Notes: generated by a model not told the origin, from the sequence alone. A stretch of 64,000 nucleotides of DNA from Betaproteobacteria bacterium Ga0077526 (GCA_001464765.1 LNDV01000014.1:1-64000); one strand, 5' to 3'; shown: positions 1-8,006, counted from the first letter of the stretch. Made by a program: numbers and translations.

Positions 1-94
1 CAACTACGCCCACCTCAGAGGCCGGATATACGGTCGCAGTCGATCAAAAAACCATCAAACGTTCTGCTTGCAAACCGGGAGGAGTCCATATACG

Positions 95-259
95 GACGGG
101 CGAACGCCCCGACTCCGGGAACATCGACCATCACCCCACGCCACCCCGCGTAGCCCGGACGAGGGGCGACCGCCCCGACTCCGGGAACATCGACCGTCAC
201 CCCAACGCCGAGCCACCCCGCGTAGCCCGGACGAGGGGCGAACGCCCCGACTCCGGGGA
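95..259. repeat. Tandem run of dispersed GC-rich intergenic repeat
   Basis: Three successive copies of a block reading TAGCCCGGACGAGGGGCG followed by CGCCCCGACTCCGGG, with the second half starting near 105, 171 and 248 (unit 66 to 77 bases). The first copy lacks the TAGCCCGGACGAG half. The same element recurs at 9531-9664, 10694-10833 and 29579-29613. The two halves, CCCGGA and TCCGGG, can pair as a short hairpin, as in REP-type extragenic elements. No gene is supported in bases 1-278; the open frames here translate the repeat. Confidence 0.8.
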
Positions 260-278
260 ACACCGCTCGTCACCCCCT

Positions 279-842
279 TCAATGCCCCTTCCCGGCCCCT
301 TCCTTCGCTTCCGCTTCCTCACCGTGTCCTTCCGAGGCATGGGTGAGATACAACGCCAGGCCCACCAGCGCGATCGCCGCGCCGAGGTAAAGCAGATCCA
401 GCGCACCGCCCAGCTCGATCTTCACCGCGTGCTCGAAGAGCTTCACGATGAGAATCATGAGGATCACCTTGGCAAGGCGCGTCTTCAGGTCATCCAGGCT
501 CTCGATGACGAGGATCTTGCTCGACGCGCGGGACCCGTGGGCCTCGTCGATATCGCTCACGAACAGTTCGTACAGACCGAGACTGAAGATGAGCATCACC
601 GTGGCGAGCAGATAGCCGTCCACCACCTCCACGATGTGCGTGACGGTGTCATCGTGAAGCGCCTTGCGGGCCTCGGCCGCCAGGGACGGATCGGCATAGT
701 GGACGACGTGGAGGACCGCATACCAGAGATCGACAGTGGTGACGTACAACATCGCGACAGCCGCCACCATGCTGGCCACCACGGCCACGACGACCATGAA
801 CCGACTGCGCCACAGGGCGCCTTCGAAAATGCGTTCGAACAT
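279..842 (-). CDS. YqhA/UPF0114-family inner membrane protein
   Basis: A protein of 187 residues. The ATG at 842 starts MFERIFEGALWRSRF, the typical opening of YqhA proteins, and an upstream extension of the same frame looks non-coding. There are about four hydrophobic segments: residues 12-32, one in the middle around the VDGYLLATVMLIFSLGLYELF stretch, and two near the C-terminus. Family members are inner-membrane proteins of unknown function. The tail after the last helix is charged and rich in Glu, Lys and His. The gene stands alone and its stop lies next to the repeat run at the window edge. The family call is by recognition of the overall pattern; no biochemical role is assigned. Confidence 0.8.
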   Translation of the reverse strand: MFERIFEGALWRSRFMVVVAVVASMVAAVAMLYVTTVDLWYAVLHVVHYADPSLAAEARKALHDDTVTHIVEVVDGYLLATVMLIFSLGLYELFVSDIDEAHGSRASSKILVIESLDDLKTRLAKVILMILIVKLFEHAVKIELGGALDLLYLGAAIALVGLALYLTHASEGHGEEAEAKEGAGKGH

Positions 843-1176
843 GAAGGATTCCGACGGGGGGGAACAGCGCCGGATTATAGGCTGGGGCGCTCTCGACGAG
901 AGAAGCGCGTCCGCACACGGCACATCCGCCGTTCCGAGTCCGCAACCTGGCGCGCAGCCCGTGCGCGAGGAGATCGGCTGTGACTCAAGGGAGCAGGAAA
1001 CCGTGCGTGGTTCAGCGTGGCCGGCACCGATGCGGGAAAGCGCGGACACTGCCGACGTCGAGGGCCGGACAGGGAAGGAGGGCGATGCCCGGGAAAAAAT
1101 CGGCGTCCAGCCTGGGGGGACCGGACGCCGGACGCCCCCTCCCGGAGACCTCAGGAGGGATCGCGCTTCAGCAAAG
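843..1176. other. Intergenic region, nothing recognised
   Basis: This 334-base gap lies between the start of the YqhA-like gene and the stop of the first PEP-CTERM gene, both on the minus strand. It must hold the promoter of the YqhA-like gene. I saw no convincing promoter, RNA gene or terminator, and the open frames here have no recognisable product. Confidence 0.5.
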
Positions 1177-1998
1177 TCAGGCCTTGCTGCGACGACGACG
1201 GACGGCGAGACCCATGAGGGCCAGGCCGCCAGCGGTCATCGCCCAGGTTTCCGGTTCGGGTACAGCGGCGATCTGGATCGACGCACTCAGCGCGCGGGCG
1301 GACTGCCAGGTGGCATCGCTCTCGGTGAACTGGCAGACGTAGCACGCGCCGCCGATGGCGACGGTGTAGGTGCCGGGACCCAGCGTCCATGAGCCGGAGG
1401 TCGATCCGTTCGCCGTGCCGTCGCCCACCCAGTCGATGACGCGATCGCCGCTAACGTCCACGCCGGCGCCGTCGATGGCGTGGCCGAGGTAGGTCACGGC
1501 ATTCGCCTGACCCGAGTCGTTGCCCATCCAGAAGTCCCCGAGGGCTCGCCAGGCGCCCTCCTTGTCGCCCAGCTTGCCGGTGGCGGTGTACCAGTTCGTC
1601 GTGGGCAGGAAGCCGGGATGATTCGCAAGGTATCCGGGCGTGGTCGCGCCGTCGTGCGAGAGCTGAGGCACAGTGCCGGCATACACGGAGAACGCTGGCG
1701 AAAGATCATCGAGCGTCGAGGCCACGCCCGACTGCGCGGCCACCGTGATGGTGACGGAAGCGGCTTCGGACAGCGTGAACCTGGTGAAGCGGCCCTTGTG
1801 GCTGTCGCCCCAGTCGCCGTCGGCGGCGTCGGCCCACCCGTAGTTGGACGTTACGCGCAGACCGCTCAGGGTGTACGTATCGGTGCCGTCAAACGTGCCA
1901 TTGGCGATCAGGTCTCGGCCTGTATAGCTCACGTGGGCGGAAGCGATGGCTGATGTCGTCATCAGCGCGAGGCCGGCAATCATGCGAAGGGAATGCAT
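1177..1998 (-). CDS. PEP-CTERM sorting-domain surface protein (paralogue A)
   Basis: A protein of 273 residues. The ATG at 1998 is preceded by GGGAGA and begins a signal peptide (about residues 1-21, ending SAIASA). The C-terminus is a typical PEP-CTERM tail: VPEPETWAM, a hydrophobic helix, then RRRRSKA. Such tails are recognised by exosortase, which moves the protein to the cell surface or extracellular matrix. The middle shares a domain with the protein at 6714-7727: both have a GDSHK motif, a Thr/Val-rich beta segment, then a Ser-Val/Leu-Tyr/Phe-Arg/Ala-Gly stretch and an HDG motif, and both end in a GPGTY/GPGNY strand and a GG turn. The ligand or substrate is unknown. Two tandem palindromes lie 104 to 135 bases upstream of the start. 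Confidence 0.85.
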   Translation of the reverse strand: MHSLRMIAGLALMTTSAIASAHVSYTGRDLIANGTFDGTDTYTLSGLRVTSNYGWADAADGDWGDSHKGRFTRFTLSEAASVTITVAAQSGVASTLDDLSPAFSVYAGTVPQLSHDGATTPGYLANHPGFLPTTNWYTATGKLGDKEGAWRALGDFWMGNDSGQANAVTYLGHAIDGAGVDVSGDRVIDWVGDGTANGSTSGSWTLGPGTYTVAIGGACYVCQFTESDATWQSARALSASIQIAAVPEPETWAMTAGGLALMGLAVRRRRSKA

Positions 1999-2101
1999 TG
2001 GGTATCTCCCGTTGTTGGTTGTCCGTGGCGCCACGACGGGACGCGTCGTGACGCCCGATCTGGCAACCGCGGAATCTAGTGGGACTCGGGTGCGCGCGGA
2101 A

Positions 2102-2133
2102 TGCGACCGATTGCCGCGCGACAATTCGTCGCA
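2102..2133 (-). promoter_or_regulatory. Two overlapping palindromes upstream of PEP-CTERM paralogue A
   Basis: Read on the plus strand, TGCGACCGATTGCCGCG (2102-2118) and CGCGACAATTCGTCGCA (2117-2133) are adjoining imperfect inverted repeats. Both fit TGCGAC-N2-ATTGYCGC in one orientation. A very similar site lies upstream of the paralogous gene at 7836-7852, at almost the same distance from its ATG (centre about 117 bases, versus 112 and 127 here). This suggests an operator for a shared regulator; the regulator is not identified. Confidence 0.5.
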
Positions 2134-2161
2134 CCCCGTGGGACAGGCACATTCGCCAACG

Positions 2162-3085
2162 TCATCCCCGATCGGACGCGGCGGCGGCTTCCAGCGAACC
2201 ACCCGCGTGTCCCCGGTGATCCATCCAGAGATGAGGCAGGCCGAGCGCCTGCAGCCAGCTGGGCCCGCTTTCGCCCTTCAGCATCGCGATGGTCGAGGCG
2301 CTGCCCGCCACCAGACACAGTTCCCCGACCACGGTCACGGCACGCAGGAAGCTCACGGGCCAGCCGGTCGTGGGATTGAGGATATGGCCGAAACGGACGC
2401 CGCCGACCGTTATGCCGCGCTCGTAGTCGCCGCTGCTCGCGATGCCGCCCTCGGTCAGTGTCAGTACGCCTAGCACCGCACCGGGCTCGCGCGGGTCCCG
2501 CACGCCGATGCGCCAGGGGCTGCCGTCAGGCTGCGGCCCCAGGATGCGGATGTCGCCGCCAAGATTGATCATGCCGTGGCGCACCCCAGCGCTCGCGCAG
2601 AGCGAGGCCACGCGGTCGGCCGCGTACTCCTTGACGATGCCGCCGAAGTCGATCTCCATGCCCGGCGAGAAATGCAGGGTCGAGCCGGTCCAGTTGACGC
2701 GGTCCCAGCCGACACGGCGAAGGAGTGCGGTGATCCTGTCCGGATCCGGCAGTTCGTCGCGGTCGAAACGCCACGCCTTGCGCAGCAACCCCGACGTGAT
2801 GTCGAACAGGCCGTCGCTCTGCCGGTAGCAGGTGTCGGCATAGCGCAGCAGTCCGGCGGTTTCCTCGTCGACCTCGATCCGTCCGCCCGCCGTGGCGACG
2901 CGGTTGATCTGCGACAGGAAGCTGTCCTCCCGATACCGGGAGTAACGGGCCTCGAGCCGCTCCACCTCGGCCACGGCGAGTGCATACACTTGCTCGGCGA
3001 CCAACGAAGGCGGAACGTGGCACTGCAGTTCGCAGGGCGAGCCCATCGCCCGGAATGTCCAGTGATGTCCGACCGGTTCACCCAT
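2162..3085 (-). CDS. apbE: FAD:protein FMN transferase (ApbE family)
   Basis: A protein of 307 residues. The ATG at 3085 has GGGAG about 9 bases upstream; an earlier in-frame GTG at 3115 lacks this. ApbE enzymes move FMN from FAD onto a Thr of extracytoplasmic target proteins. Recognisable blocks are SRYREDSFLSQIN, GLFDITSG, EIDFGGIVKEYAADRV, INLGGDIRILG and HILNPTTGWPV. The usual C-terminal ADAxxT motif, whose Asp and Thr bind magnesium, reads AGSAST here, so the Asp is Gly while the Thr is kept. It is the last gene of the tlpA-DUF4266-DUF3570-apbE operon, 33 bases after the DUF3570 stop. No lipobox or Tat motif is visible, so secretion is uncertain. A changed activity is possible. Confidence 0.88.
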   Translation of the reverse strand: MGEPVGHHWTFRAMGSPCELQCHVPPSLVAEQVYALAVAEVERLEARYSRYREDSFLSQINRVATAGGRIEVDEETAGLLRYADTCYRQSDGLFDITSGLLRKAWRFDRDELPDPDRITALLRRVGWDRVNWTGSTLHFSPGMEIDFGGIVKEYAADRVASLCASAGVRHGMINLGGDIRILGPQPDGSPWRIGVRDPREPGAVLGVLTLTEGGIASSGDYERGITVGGVRFGHILNPTTGWPVSFLRAVTVVGELCLVAGSASTIAMLKGESGPSWLQALGLPHLWMDHRGHAGGSLEAAAASDRG

Positions 3086-3118
3086 GCGTGCACTCTCCCG
3101 ATGCCATCCGGACACGCC

Positions 3119-5824
3119 TCAGAACATCAGCATCCAGTTGACCGACAGGGTGCCGCGACGATCGAGCTGGTAGCCGCGCACGTCATCGCGGAACGGCGCG
3201 AGCCATTCGACACCGACGCGGTCGGACGGCCCCATCAGCCCCGGGATCCGAAAACTGAGCCCCAGTCCCGCATCCCAGTACCGGCCGCCGTAGTTGCCGG
3301 GAAAGTCGCTGGGGCCCATCTGCATCACAGCGCCGGAGAATCGTCCGGTGATGGGGCCCTGTACCGTCCGGACGGCACGCGCGCTGAACGCGAGATCCTC
3401 GCTCAGCTGGAAGCCAAGCCACGCAGTGCCCTGGCCGATGTTGCCGAGCCGATAGCCGGACTGGTTGGCGCCGCCCGTGCGGACGGTTCCGCTCACCTGC
3501 CCGCCCCAGAACCAGCGGTCGCCCTGACCCACGTAGGTGGCGCTCGGCACGACATCCCACGTCCCGCTGCCGCCCTGCATGCCGTAGTCGAGAAACTGCC
3601 CCGTGCTCATCGTCCGTCCGACATCGCCGGTCGGGATGCTGAGGCCCAGACCGACATGCACCTTGTGCCGCGCGGCGCCGAACACCTCCACAAGCGCACT
3701 GGCCACGGTGTCACCGATGCCGCCGGAGCCATGGCGATCGTGGCCGCCGTGGCTGTGGACGCCGCCCGTGCTCACCAGCGTGCCGTTGAGCGGGCGCATG
3801 CCCATGTCCATGTCCATGAACTGCGCCATGACCATGAGGCTCACCCGATCCGAGAGTCCCACCATCACGTCGAGCATGTGCATGCGCATGCGCATCTCCT
3901 CGGGCACGAACTCGCAGGCGATGCCCGGACAGCCTTCCGCGGCGATCCGCGCGTCAGCGGGCTCGGACCGTCCGCGGCGGATGCTCCCTGCCTGCTGAGA
4001 CAACATGTAGCGGTAGCCGAGCATCAAGTCGCCCGCCCGATCGAGGGTGTGCGCGTACATGAGTCCCGACGGCAGCAGCATCGAGGCATGGGACGCGTGA
4101 GACCCCGCGGCGCCGTGGTGGCGGTCGGAACCCGCCCGATGATGCGCATGCTCGTCGTGCGCGGAATCGGCATCGTCGATTCCCATGGCGGCGGCCAGGC
4201 CCGCCGGCCCGGTCGTGCGCGCACCGAGATCGATGCGGAGCCCCACGTTCATCAGCCAGGAGGAAAAGTCCGCGAAGGCCGCCTCTCCGCCGCCGCCCAG
4301 CCGGAGATTGCCGGCGTGCACGTAGTGCTCCGCGCCGAACTCGAAGCGCATGCCGCGGCCGAGTTCACGCGTGGCGGACACCCCTGCGCTCACGGCGCCG
4401 AAGGCCGACAGCCGGTGGTCGCTCGAGTAGTGCTGCAGCGGCACGCGCGAGAAGTCGAGGCGACCGCCGGCATTCGTGGGAGCGCGCATCGCCAGAAGCG
4501 CGTAAGGCTGGTAGAAGTCAGCCGCGCTCTGGGTGTAGTAGCGCAGGCGGGGCGTGACGAGCCAGCGATCCGCCACGGCCTGGCTCCACAGCGCCTCGAC
4601 AGTCAGGGAGCGGACACCCCAGTCGTCGCGGGCCCCGCGGACATCGGCCTGGAGCGCGCCGTCGACGGCGGGGAAGTAGCGCGCATAGCGCGCGCTGAGC
4701 GACCACTGGGTGCGCGTGTCGGGCCGGCTCTCGGCGATGTTGAAGATGCGCGTGAGCCACAGGCCGCCGAACAGCACGGGCGGCGTGGCAGGGTCGGCGA
4801 AACCCACCATCACCAGCTTGTACGGATTCTCGAGAAAGCCCGAATCGCGGCTGTAGCCGAGACCGAAGGACGCGAACGAGTTCCGGTCGAGCACCTGCTT
4901 CAGGCCCAGACCACCGCTCCAGTCTTTCCGCTCGCCCTTGAAGCGCTGCACGACGAGGCCGCCCTGCTCCGTATCGACGATGGTCGGGCCCTGCGTCGCG
5001 CCCCGATACCGGCCGTAGTCGATCCAGTCGGTGGACGGGCCTAGGTTGGCGTCGATGGTGCTGCCGGAATAGCCCGCCGTCGCCGTGAGCGTCGTGAGCT
5101 TGCGGTTGAAGTCCCAGGCCCCGGTGACGTTGCCGAAGCGCGAGCGGTAGTCCGGCTCCTCGGACCCGCCGAAGCGCAGGTCGAGCGTGAAGTCGTTCCA
5201 CTCGCGGGTGGCGACGATATCCGCCTGTCTGCGCGTCTCCGCGGAAGCGGCCGTCATCATGTGAACGAGCGTCGGCTGAGGTGCGCGCCCGCCCCCTGCC
5301 GCGAGTCCGTAGGGAATGAGCGCCCGATCCACACGCGAATCCGAGAGGGGATAGGCGGAGGCCCCGGTAACGGTGAGAAAGGCTTCCGGCGACGTGAGGA
5401 TCGGCGTGGCGCCGGACCAGGTGTCCTGCAGGAATCCGAAGGACAGCTTTGCCCGGTCGGACAGCTGCAGGTTCGCGCGACCGTGCATGCTCTCCACGCG
5501 CAACGGCTGGAGACTGCGCACATTGCCGGAGGGACCGCGCCATGCGGAGCGCCCGCCCTCCTCGTAGCGGCTGTAGTGAAGCTCGACCTCGCCGATGTCG
5601 GCGCCGATGGACAGCCCCGGGAGGGACAGTGCGGCCAGCGTCAGTGCAGCCCGCGCTCCGCCCCCTGCGACCCGTGCCTGTGCGGCGGCGTGGCGATGGA
5701 TTCCCCTTCCGCGGCGAAGCCTGTGGCCCACGCGTTGCAGCACACGCTGCACGACAAGGTGGAGACGACGGACCAGCCGGTGCCTCACGGTGTCGCCCGC
5801 ATCGCGGCGAAGCGGCGCACTCAT
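3119..5824 (-). CDS. DUF3570 outer-membrane beta-barrel fused to a second Met/His-rich barrel domain
   Basis: A protein of 901 residues from the ATG at 5824; the N-terminus is Arg-rich and ends in a hydrophobic stretch (LTLAALSLPGLSIGA), so it may be a long signal peptide and the true start is not certain. Residues about 75-540 look like DUF3570, with a YSRYEEGGR opening, a SGATPI motif and repeated amphipathic strands. A His-rich linker (about 553-582, DEHAHH and similar) leads to a second barrel-like domain (about 583-901) resembling the transporter/phenol-MetA family, with a Met-rich patch at about 644-677. DUF3570 proteins are normally only as long as the first part, so the fusion is notable. 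The gene follows the DUF4266 gene by 55 bases. Function unknown; the His and Met clusters suggest metal, perhaps copper, binding. Confidence 0.75.
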   Translation of the reverse strand: MSAPLRRDAGDTVRHRLVRRLHLVVQRVLQRVGHRLRRGRGIHRHAAAQARVAGGGARAALTLAALSLPGLSIGADIGEVELHYSRYEEGGRSAWRGPSGNVRSLQPLRVESMHGRANLQLSDRAKLSFGFLQDTWSGATPILTSPEAFLTVTGASAYPLSDSRVDRALIPYGLAAGGGRAPQPTLVHMMTAASAETRRQADIVATREWNDFTLDLRFGGSEEPDYRSRFGNVTGAWDFNRKLTTLTATAGYSGSTIDANLGPSTDWIDYGRYRGATQGPTIVDTEQGGLVVQRFKGERKDWSGGLGLKQVLDRNSFASFGLGYSRDSGFLENPYKLVMVGFADPATPPVLFGGLWLTRIFNIAESRPDTRTQWSLSARYARYFPAVDGALQADVRGARDDWGVRSLTVEALWSQAVADRWLVTPRLRYYTQSAADFYQPYALLAMRAPTNAGGRLDFSRVPLQHYSSDHRLSAFGAVSAGVSATRELGRGMRFEFGAEHYVHAGNLRLGGGGEAAFADFSSWLMNVGLRIDLGARTTGPAGLAAAMGIDDADSAHDEHAHHRAGSDRHHGAAGSHASHASMLLPSGLMYAHTLDRAGDLMLGYRYMLSQQAGSIRRGRSEPADARIAAEGCPGIACEFVPEEMRMRMHMLDVMVGLSDRVSLMVMAQFMDMDMGMRPLNGTLVSTGGVHSHGGHDRHGSGGIGDTVASALVEVFGAARHKVHVGLGLSIPTGDVGRTMSTGQFLDYGMQGGSGTWDVVPSATYVGQGDRWFWGGQVSGTVRTGGANQSGYRLGNIGQGTAWLGFQLSEDLAFSARAVRTVQGPITGRFSGAVMQMGPSDFPGNYGGRYWDAGLGLSFRIPGLMGPSDRVGVEWLAPFRDDVRGYQLDRRGTLSVNWMLMF

Positions 5825-5879
5825 GCCGAACAGGCGCGAAGCTGGCGTTGCGGTCGGGAGACCCCCGATGCGTCCATGC

Positions 5880-6134
5880 TCAGTAGCAGCCGCAGCCGGC
5901 GCCGCGCTGCGCGGCGTCCCCCGCGGACGAGGCTTCCCGGCTGCGGTGGATGTGATCACGAATCGTCTTCTGCGTCGGATGGGGGTCGACGGCCATCTGC
6001 GGCTTCGCGAGATTGCCGCGCTCCCATGCCTGCACCGGGGCGCAGGCCGCTGTCACCACACAGGGCACGATCAGTAGCGCCGGCGAAAGGCAGCGATGAG
6101 CAACGCGCAGGACGAAACGGAGCGGCGCCTTCAT
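5880..6134 (-). CDS. Small DUF4266 lipoprotein
   Basis: A protein of 84 residues. A signal sequence ends in a lipobox (VTAAC, Cys31), then come a WERGNLAKP motif, a conserved PxxTQKTIRDHI-type helix and a Gly/Cys-rich end (GCGCY). This arrangement is the pattern of DUF4266 proteins, which are usually encoded between a thioredoxin-like protein and a DUF3570 protein, as here. The ATG overlaps the tlpA stop by four bases (ATGA, 6131-6134), which implies translational coupling. The terminal Cys pair could bind metal or be a substrate of the neighbouring TlpA-like oxidoreductase; that is inference. The role of the family is unknown. Confidence 0.85.
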   Translation of the reverse strand: MKAPLRFVLRVAHRCLSPALLIVPCVVTAACAPVQAWERGNLAKPQMAVDPHPTQKTIRDHIHRSREASSAGDAAQRGAGCGCY

Positions 6135-6643
6135 GGTGAAGACCGTCGCGGTTCGTCCAGCAGCGCCTCGATGCGCTGACGCATCACGCCCGCCTCCTCC
6201 GAACGAAATCCCAGCTGCACGTGCCGGATGCGCCCGTTCCGGTCGACCAGGAACGAAGACGGCATCGCACGCACATCGAAGCGCTCCGGACACTGGCCTG
6301 TGCGATCCGCGGCAATCGTGAAGCTCGCGGGGAAGCGAGCCAGGAATCGGCGCGCATCCTCGGGGCGTTCGTCGACGTTGATGCCGACGATTGTGAGCCC
6401 GCGATCGCGGTAGGCGCGGTCCAGCCCATTGAGGTACGGGAACGATTTCGCGCACGGGGCGCACCAGGATGCCCAGAAGTCCACCAGGACCACCCGCCCG
6501 CGCAAGTCGCTCAGCGGAACGGGCCGAGACGTGTCGCTGAGACTTACGAGAGCACAGTCCGGAACGGTGGGCGGGTCCGCAGCCTGCGCGTGCGCAAGGA
6601 CGCCGATCGCCGCCAACGCCGCGACGCCGCGCGCTACACGCAT
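6131..6643 (-). CDS. tlpA: TlpA-family periplasmic thioredoxin-like protein
   Basis: A protein of 170 residues from the ATG at 6643. A signal peptide (about residues 1-21, ending AHAQA) precedes a thioredoxin fold with the active site WCAPC (residues 60-64) in the context VVLVDFWASWCAPC, the cis-Pro segment MPSSFLVD, and a C-terminal helix. TlpA/ResA-type proteins reduce disulfides in periplasmic partners such as apocytochromes or copper chaperones. It is the first gene of the operon with the DUF4266 lipoprotein, the DUF3570 barrel and ApbE. No Shine-Dalgarno site is clear; an intrinsic terminator ends only about 15 bases upstream of the start. An in-frame GTG at 6694 would place the start inside that hairpin and is less likely. 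Confidence 0.85.
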   Translation of the reverse strand: MRVARGVAALAAIGVLAHAQAADPPTVPDCALVSLSDTSRPVPLSDLRGRVVLVDFWASWCAPCAKSFPYLNGLDRAYRDRGLTIVGINVDERPEDARRFLARFPASFTIAADRTGQCPERFDVRAMPSSFLVDRNGRIRHVQLGFRSEEAGVMRQRIEALLDEPRRSSP

Positions 6644-6658
6644 AGCGGACAGCCGAAG

Positions 6659-6688
6659 AAAAAAGGCGACGATTGGCAGATCGTCGCC
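6659..6688 (-). terminator. Intrinsic terminator between PEP-CTERM paralogue B and tlpA
   Basis: On the minus strand GGCGACGAT pairs with ATCGTCGCC across a six-base loop, then comes a run of six T. It starts 26 bases after the stop of the PEP-CTERM gene and ends about 15 bases before the tlpA ATG. It could end the PEP-CTERM transcript, or act as an attenuator for the tlpA operon. Confidence 0.85.
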
Positions 6689-6713
6689 TCGCACACGCCA
6701 GGCACCGTCGGCG

Positions 6714-7727
6714 TCAGCGACGCTTGCGCCGGACCGTCACACCCACGAGCGCCAGACCCCCGACCAGCATGGCCCAGGTCTCCGGCTCGGGTACGGCCGC
6801 CACGTCGACGGTCAGCGTGGCCGTGAAGCCGCTGACGGCACCGAACGGATACATGTTCCCGGACCGCAGATTGGCGTAGCTCACCGGTGTGGCATTGCCG
6901 CCGAAGGCGATGATGTAGTTCCCCGGGCCAAGGAGCAGGTCCGTCAGCGAATTGGCGTTCGCGTTGCCCTCGCCCGTGCCGTTCGGATTGACGAAACCCG
7001 TGGCCGCCGCAAGGAACTCCACCGCGCTCCAGTCCCCGGACTCGTTGCCCGCGCTCCACCCGCCCAGTGCGTCGAACTGGCCGATGTACTCGATGCCGGC
7101 GGGAAGCACGGTGTTGCGGTAGGGAGAGGCGATGCCCTGGGAGTCGACCACGCTGCCCGCGTCCTTGACGCTCTGCACGCGAGAAAAGGGCGGCGTTGCC
7201 ATCCGCGGATTGAGAGGGTCCACGCCCGCACCATCGTGAGCCTGATACACGATGGAACCCCGGAACAGCGAGATCGAGGGATTGAGCCCGTAGCCCGAGC
7301 CAGCGAGCGCGTCCGACACGGTGATACTCACGTTGGACGCCTTGTCCAGGTGGAAATTGGCGAAGCCGAGCTTGTGGCTGTCGCCCAGGAGATTCGCTCC
7401 TCCGGCAAGGTTGGTCCGCAGGCCGTCGGTCCAGGACGAACTGTCCATGTTGACCACGGTGAGGTCATGGCCCCACGTGCCCGATGCATACGAGCCACCG
7501 CGCGAAACCCAGGTCTCTCCGGAGTCGGTGGAGTTCTGGTAGGCGACGGTCCAGTAGACGGGATCGGAGATGGGGAGACTGTTGCCGACCAGCGCCCTCC
7601 CGGCCGCGGTGAGGGATGCAATCTGCAACCCTTGATTGAGATCGTAGTACTCGATGTGGGCGGCGGCAGGAAGCGAGACGCCGAGCACACCGGCCAGAAT
7701 CAGGTTCTCCGGAAAAGTTCTTTTCAT
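6714..7727 (-). CDS. PEP-CTERM sorting-domain surface protein (paralogue B)
   Basis: A protein of 337 residues. The ATG at 7727 begins a signal peptide (about residues 1-22, ending PAAA). The C-terminal tail is VPEPETWAM, a hydrophobic helix, and RRKRR. It shares with the protein at 1177-1998 a GDSHK motif, a FxLxKASNVSITV-type strand, an ISLFRGS segment and an HDGAG motif, and a GPGNYIIAFGG strand near the tail, so the two are paralogues. Paralogue B has about 60 more residues, mainly at the N-terminus. It lies just upstream of, and in the same direction as, the tlpA operon, with a terminator between. Exosortase export is expected; ligand unknown. A palindrome at 7836-7852 is the likely operator. 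Confidence 0.85.
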   Translation of the reverse strand: MKRTFPENLILAGVLGVSLPAAAHIEYYDLNQGLQIASLTAAGRALVGNSLPISDPVYWTVAYQNSTDSGETWVSRGGSYASGTWGHDLTVVNMDSSSWTDGLRTNLAGGANLLGDSHKLGFANFHLDKASNVSITVSDALAGSGYGLNPSISLFRGSIVYQAHDGAGVDPLNPRMATPPFSRVQSVKDAGSVVDSQGIASPYRNTVLPAGIEYIGQFDALGGWSAGNESGDWSAVEFLAAATGFVNPNGTGEGNANANSLTDLLLGPGNYIIAFGGNATPVSYANLRSGNMYPFGAVSGFTATLTVDVAAVPEPETWAMLVGGLALVGVTVRRKRR

Positions 7728-7835
7728 GACGGTTTCCACGTGTTGTCGGGCGAAGGCCGCGGCCGCGTGACGCACGAGCAGCGAACATTTTTCTTCGCGA
7801 CGTGAACGATGGCGCAAGTGTCGACGGAGCGTCAA

Positions 7836-7852
7836 TGCGACAAATTGCCGCA
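7836..7852 (-). promoter_or_regulatory. Palindromic operator-like site upstream of PEP-CTERM paralogue B
   Basis: TGCGACAAATTGCCGCA is an inverted repeat with one mismatch between arms. Its centre is about 117 bases upstream of the ATG at 7727. It matches the two sites at 2102-2133. It lies in the divergent spacer before the amidohydrolase gene (ATG 8007), so it could act on that gene too. Confidence 0.5.
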
Positions 7853-8006
7853 CCGGCCAGCCCGATGGCATGTCAGCGGCCGCCTGCGGGCGCCTCGCCA
7901 TCGGGCGGGAAGCGGCGACCGGCCGCTCTGCCTACATTGCGGCCGACTCGCGAGTACACTCGCGCAAAGATCGTCCGACCGGACGACGGCATCGATGGAG
8001 GAGTGC

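Noticed and set aside
95..259. Repeated units that look like a CRISPR array
   Set aside because: Only two to three units, of unequal length, with the spacers also repeated; the same sequence occurs elsewhere as single copies, and no cas gene is present.
68..346. Overlapping open frames on both strands with Arg/Pro-rich repeats
   Set aside because: They are translations of the intergenic GC-rich repeat in several frames; no start site, domain or conserved protein.
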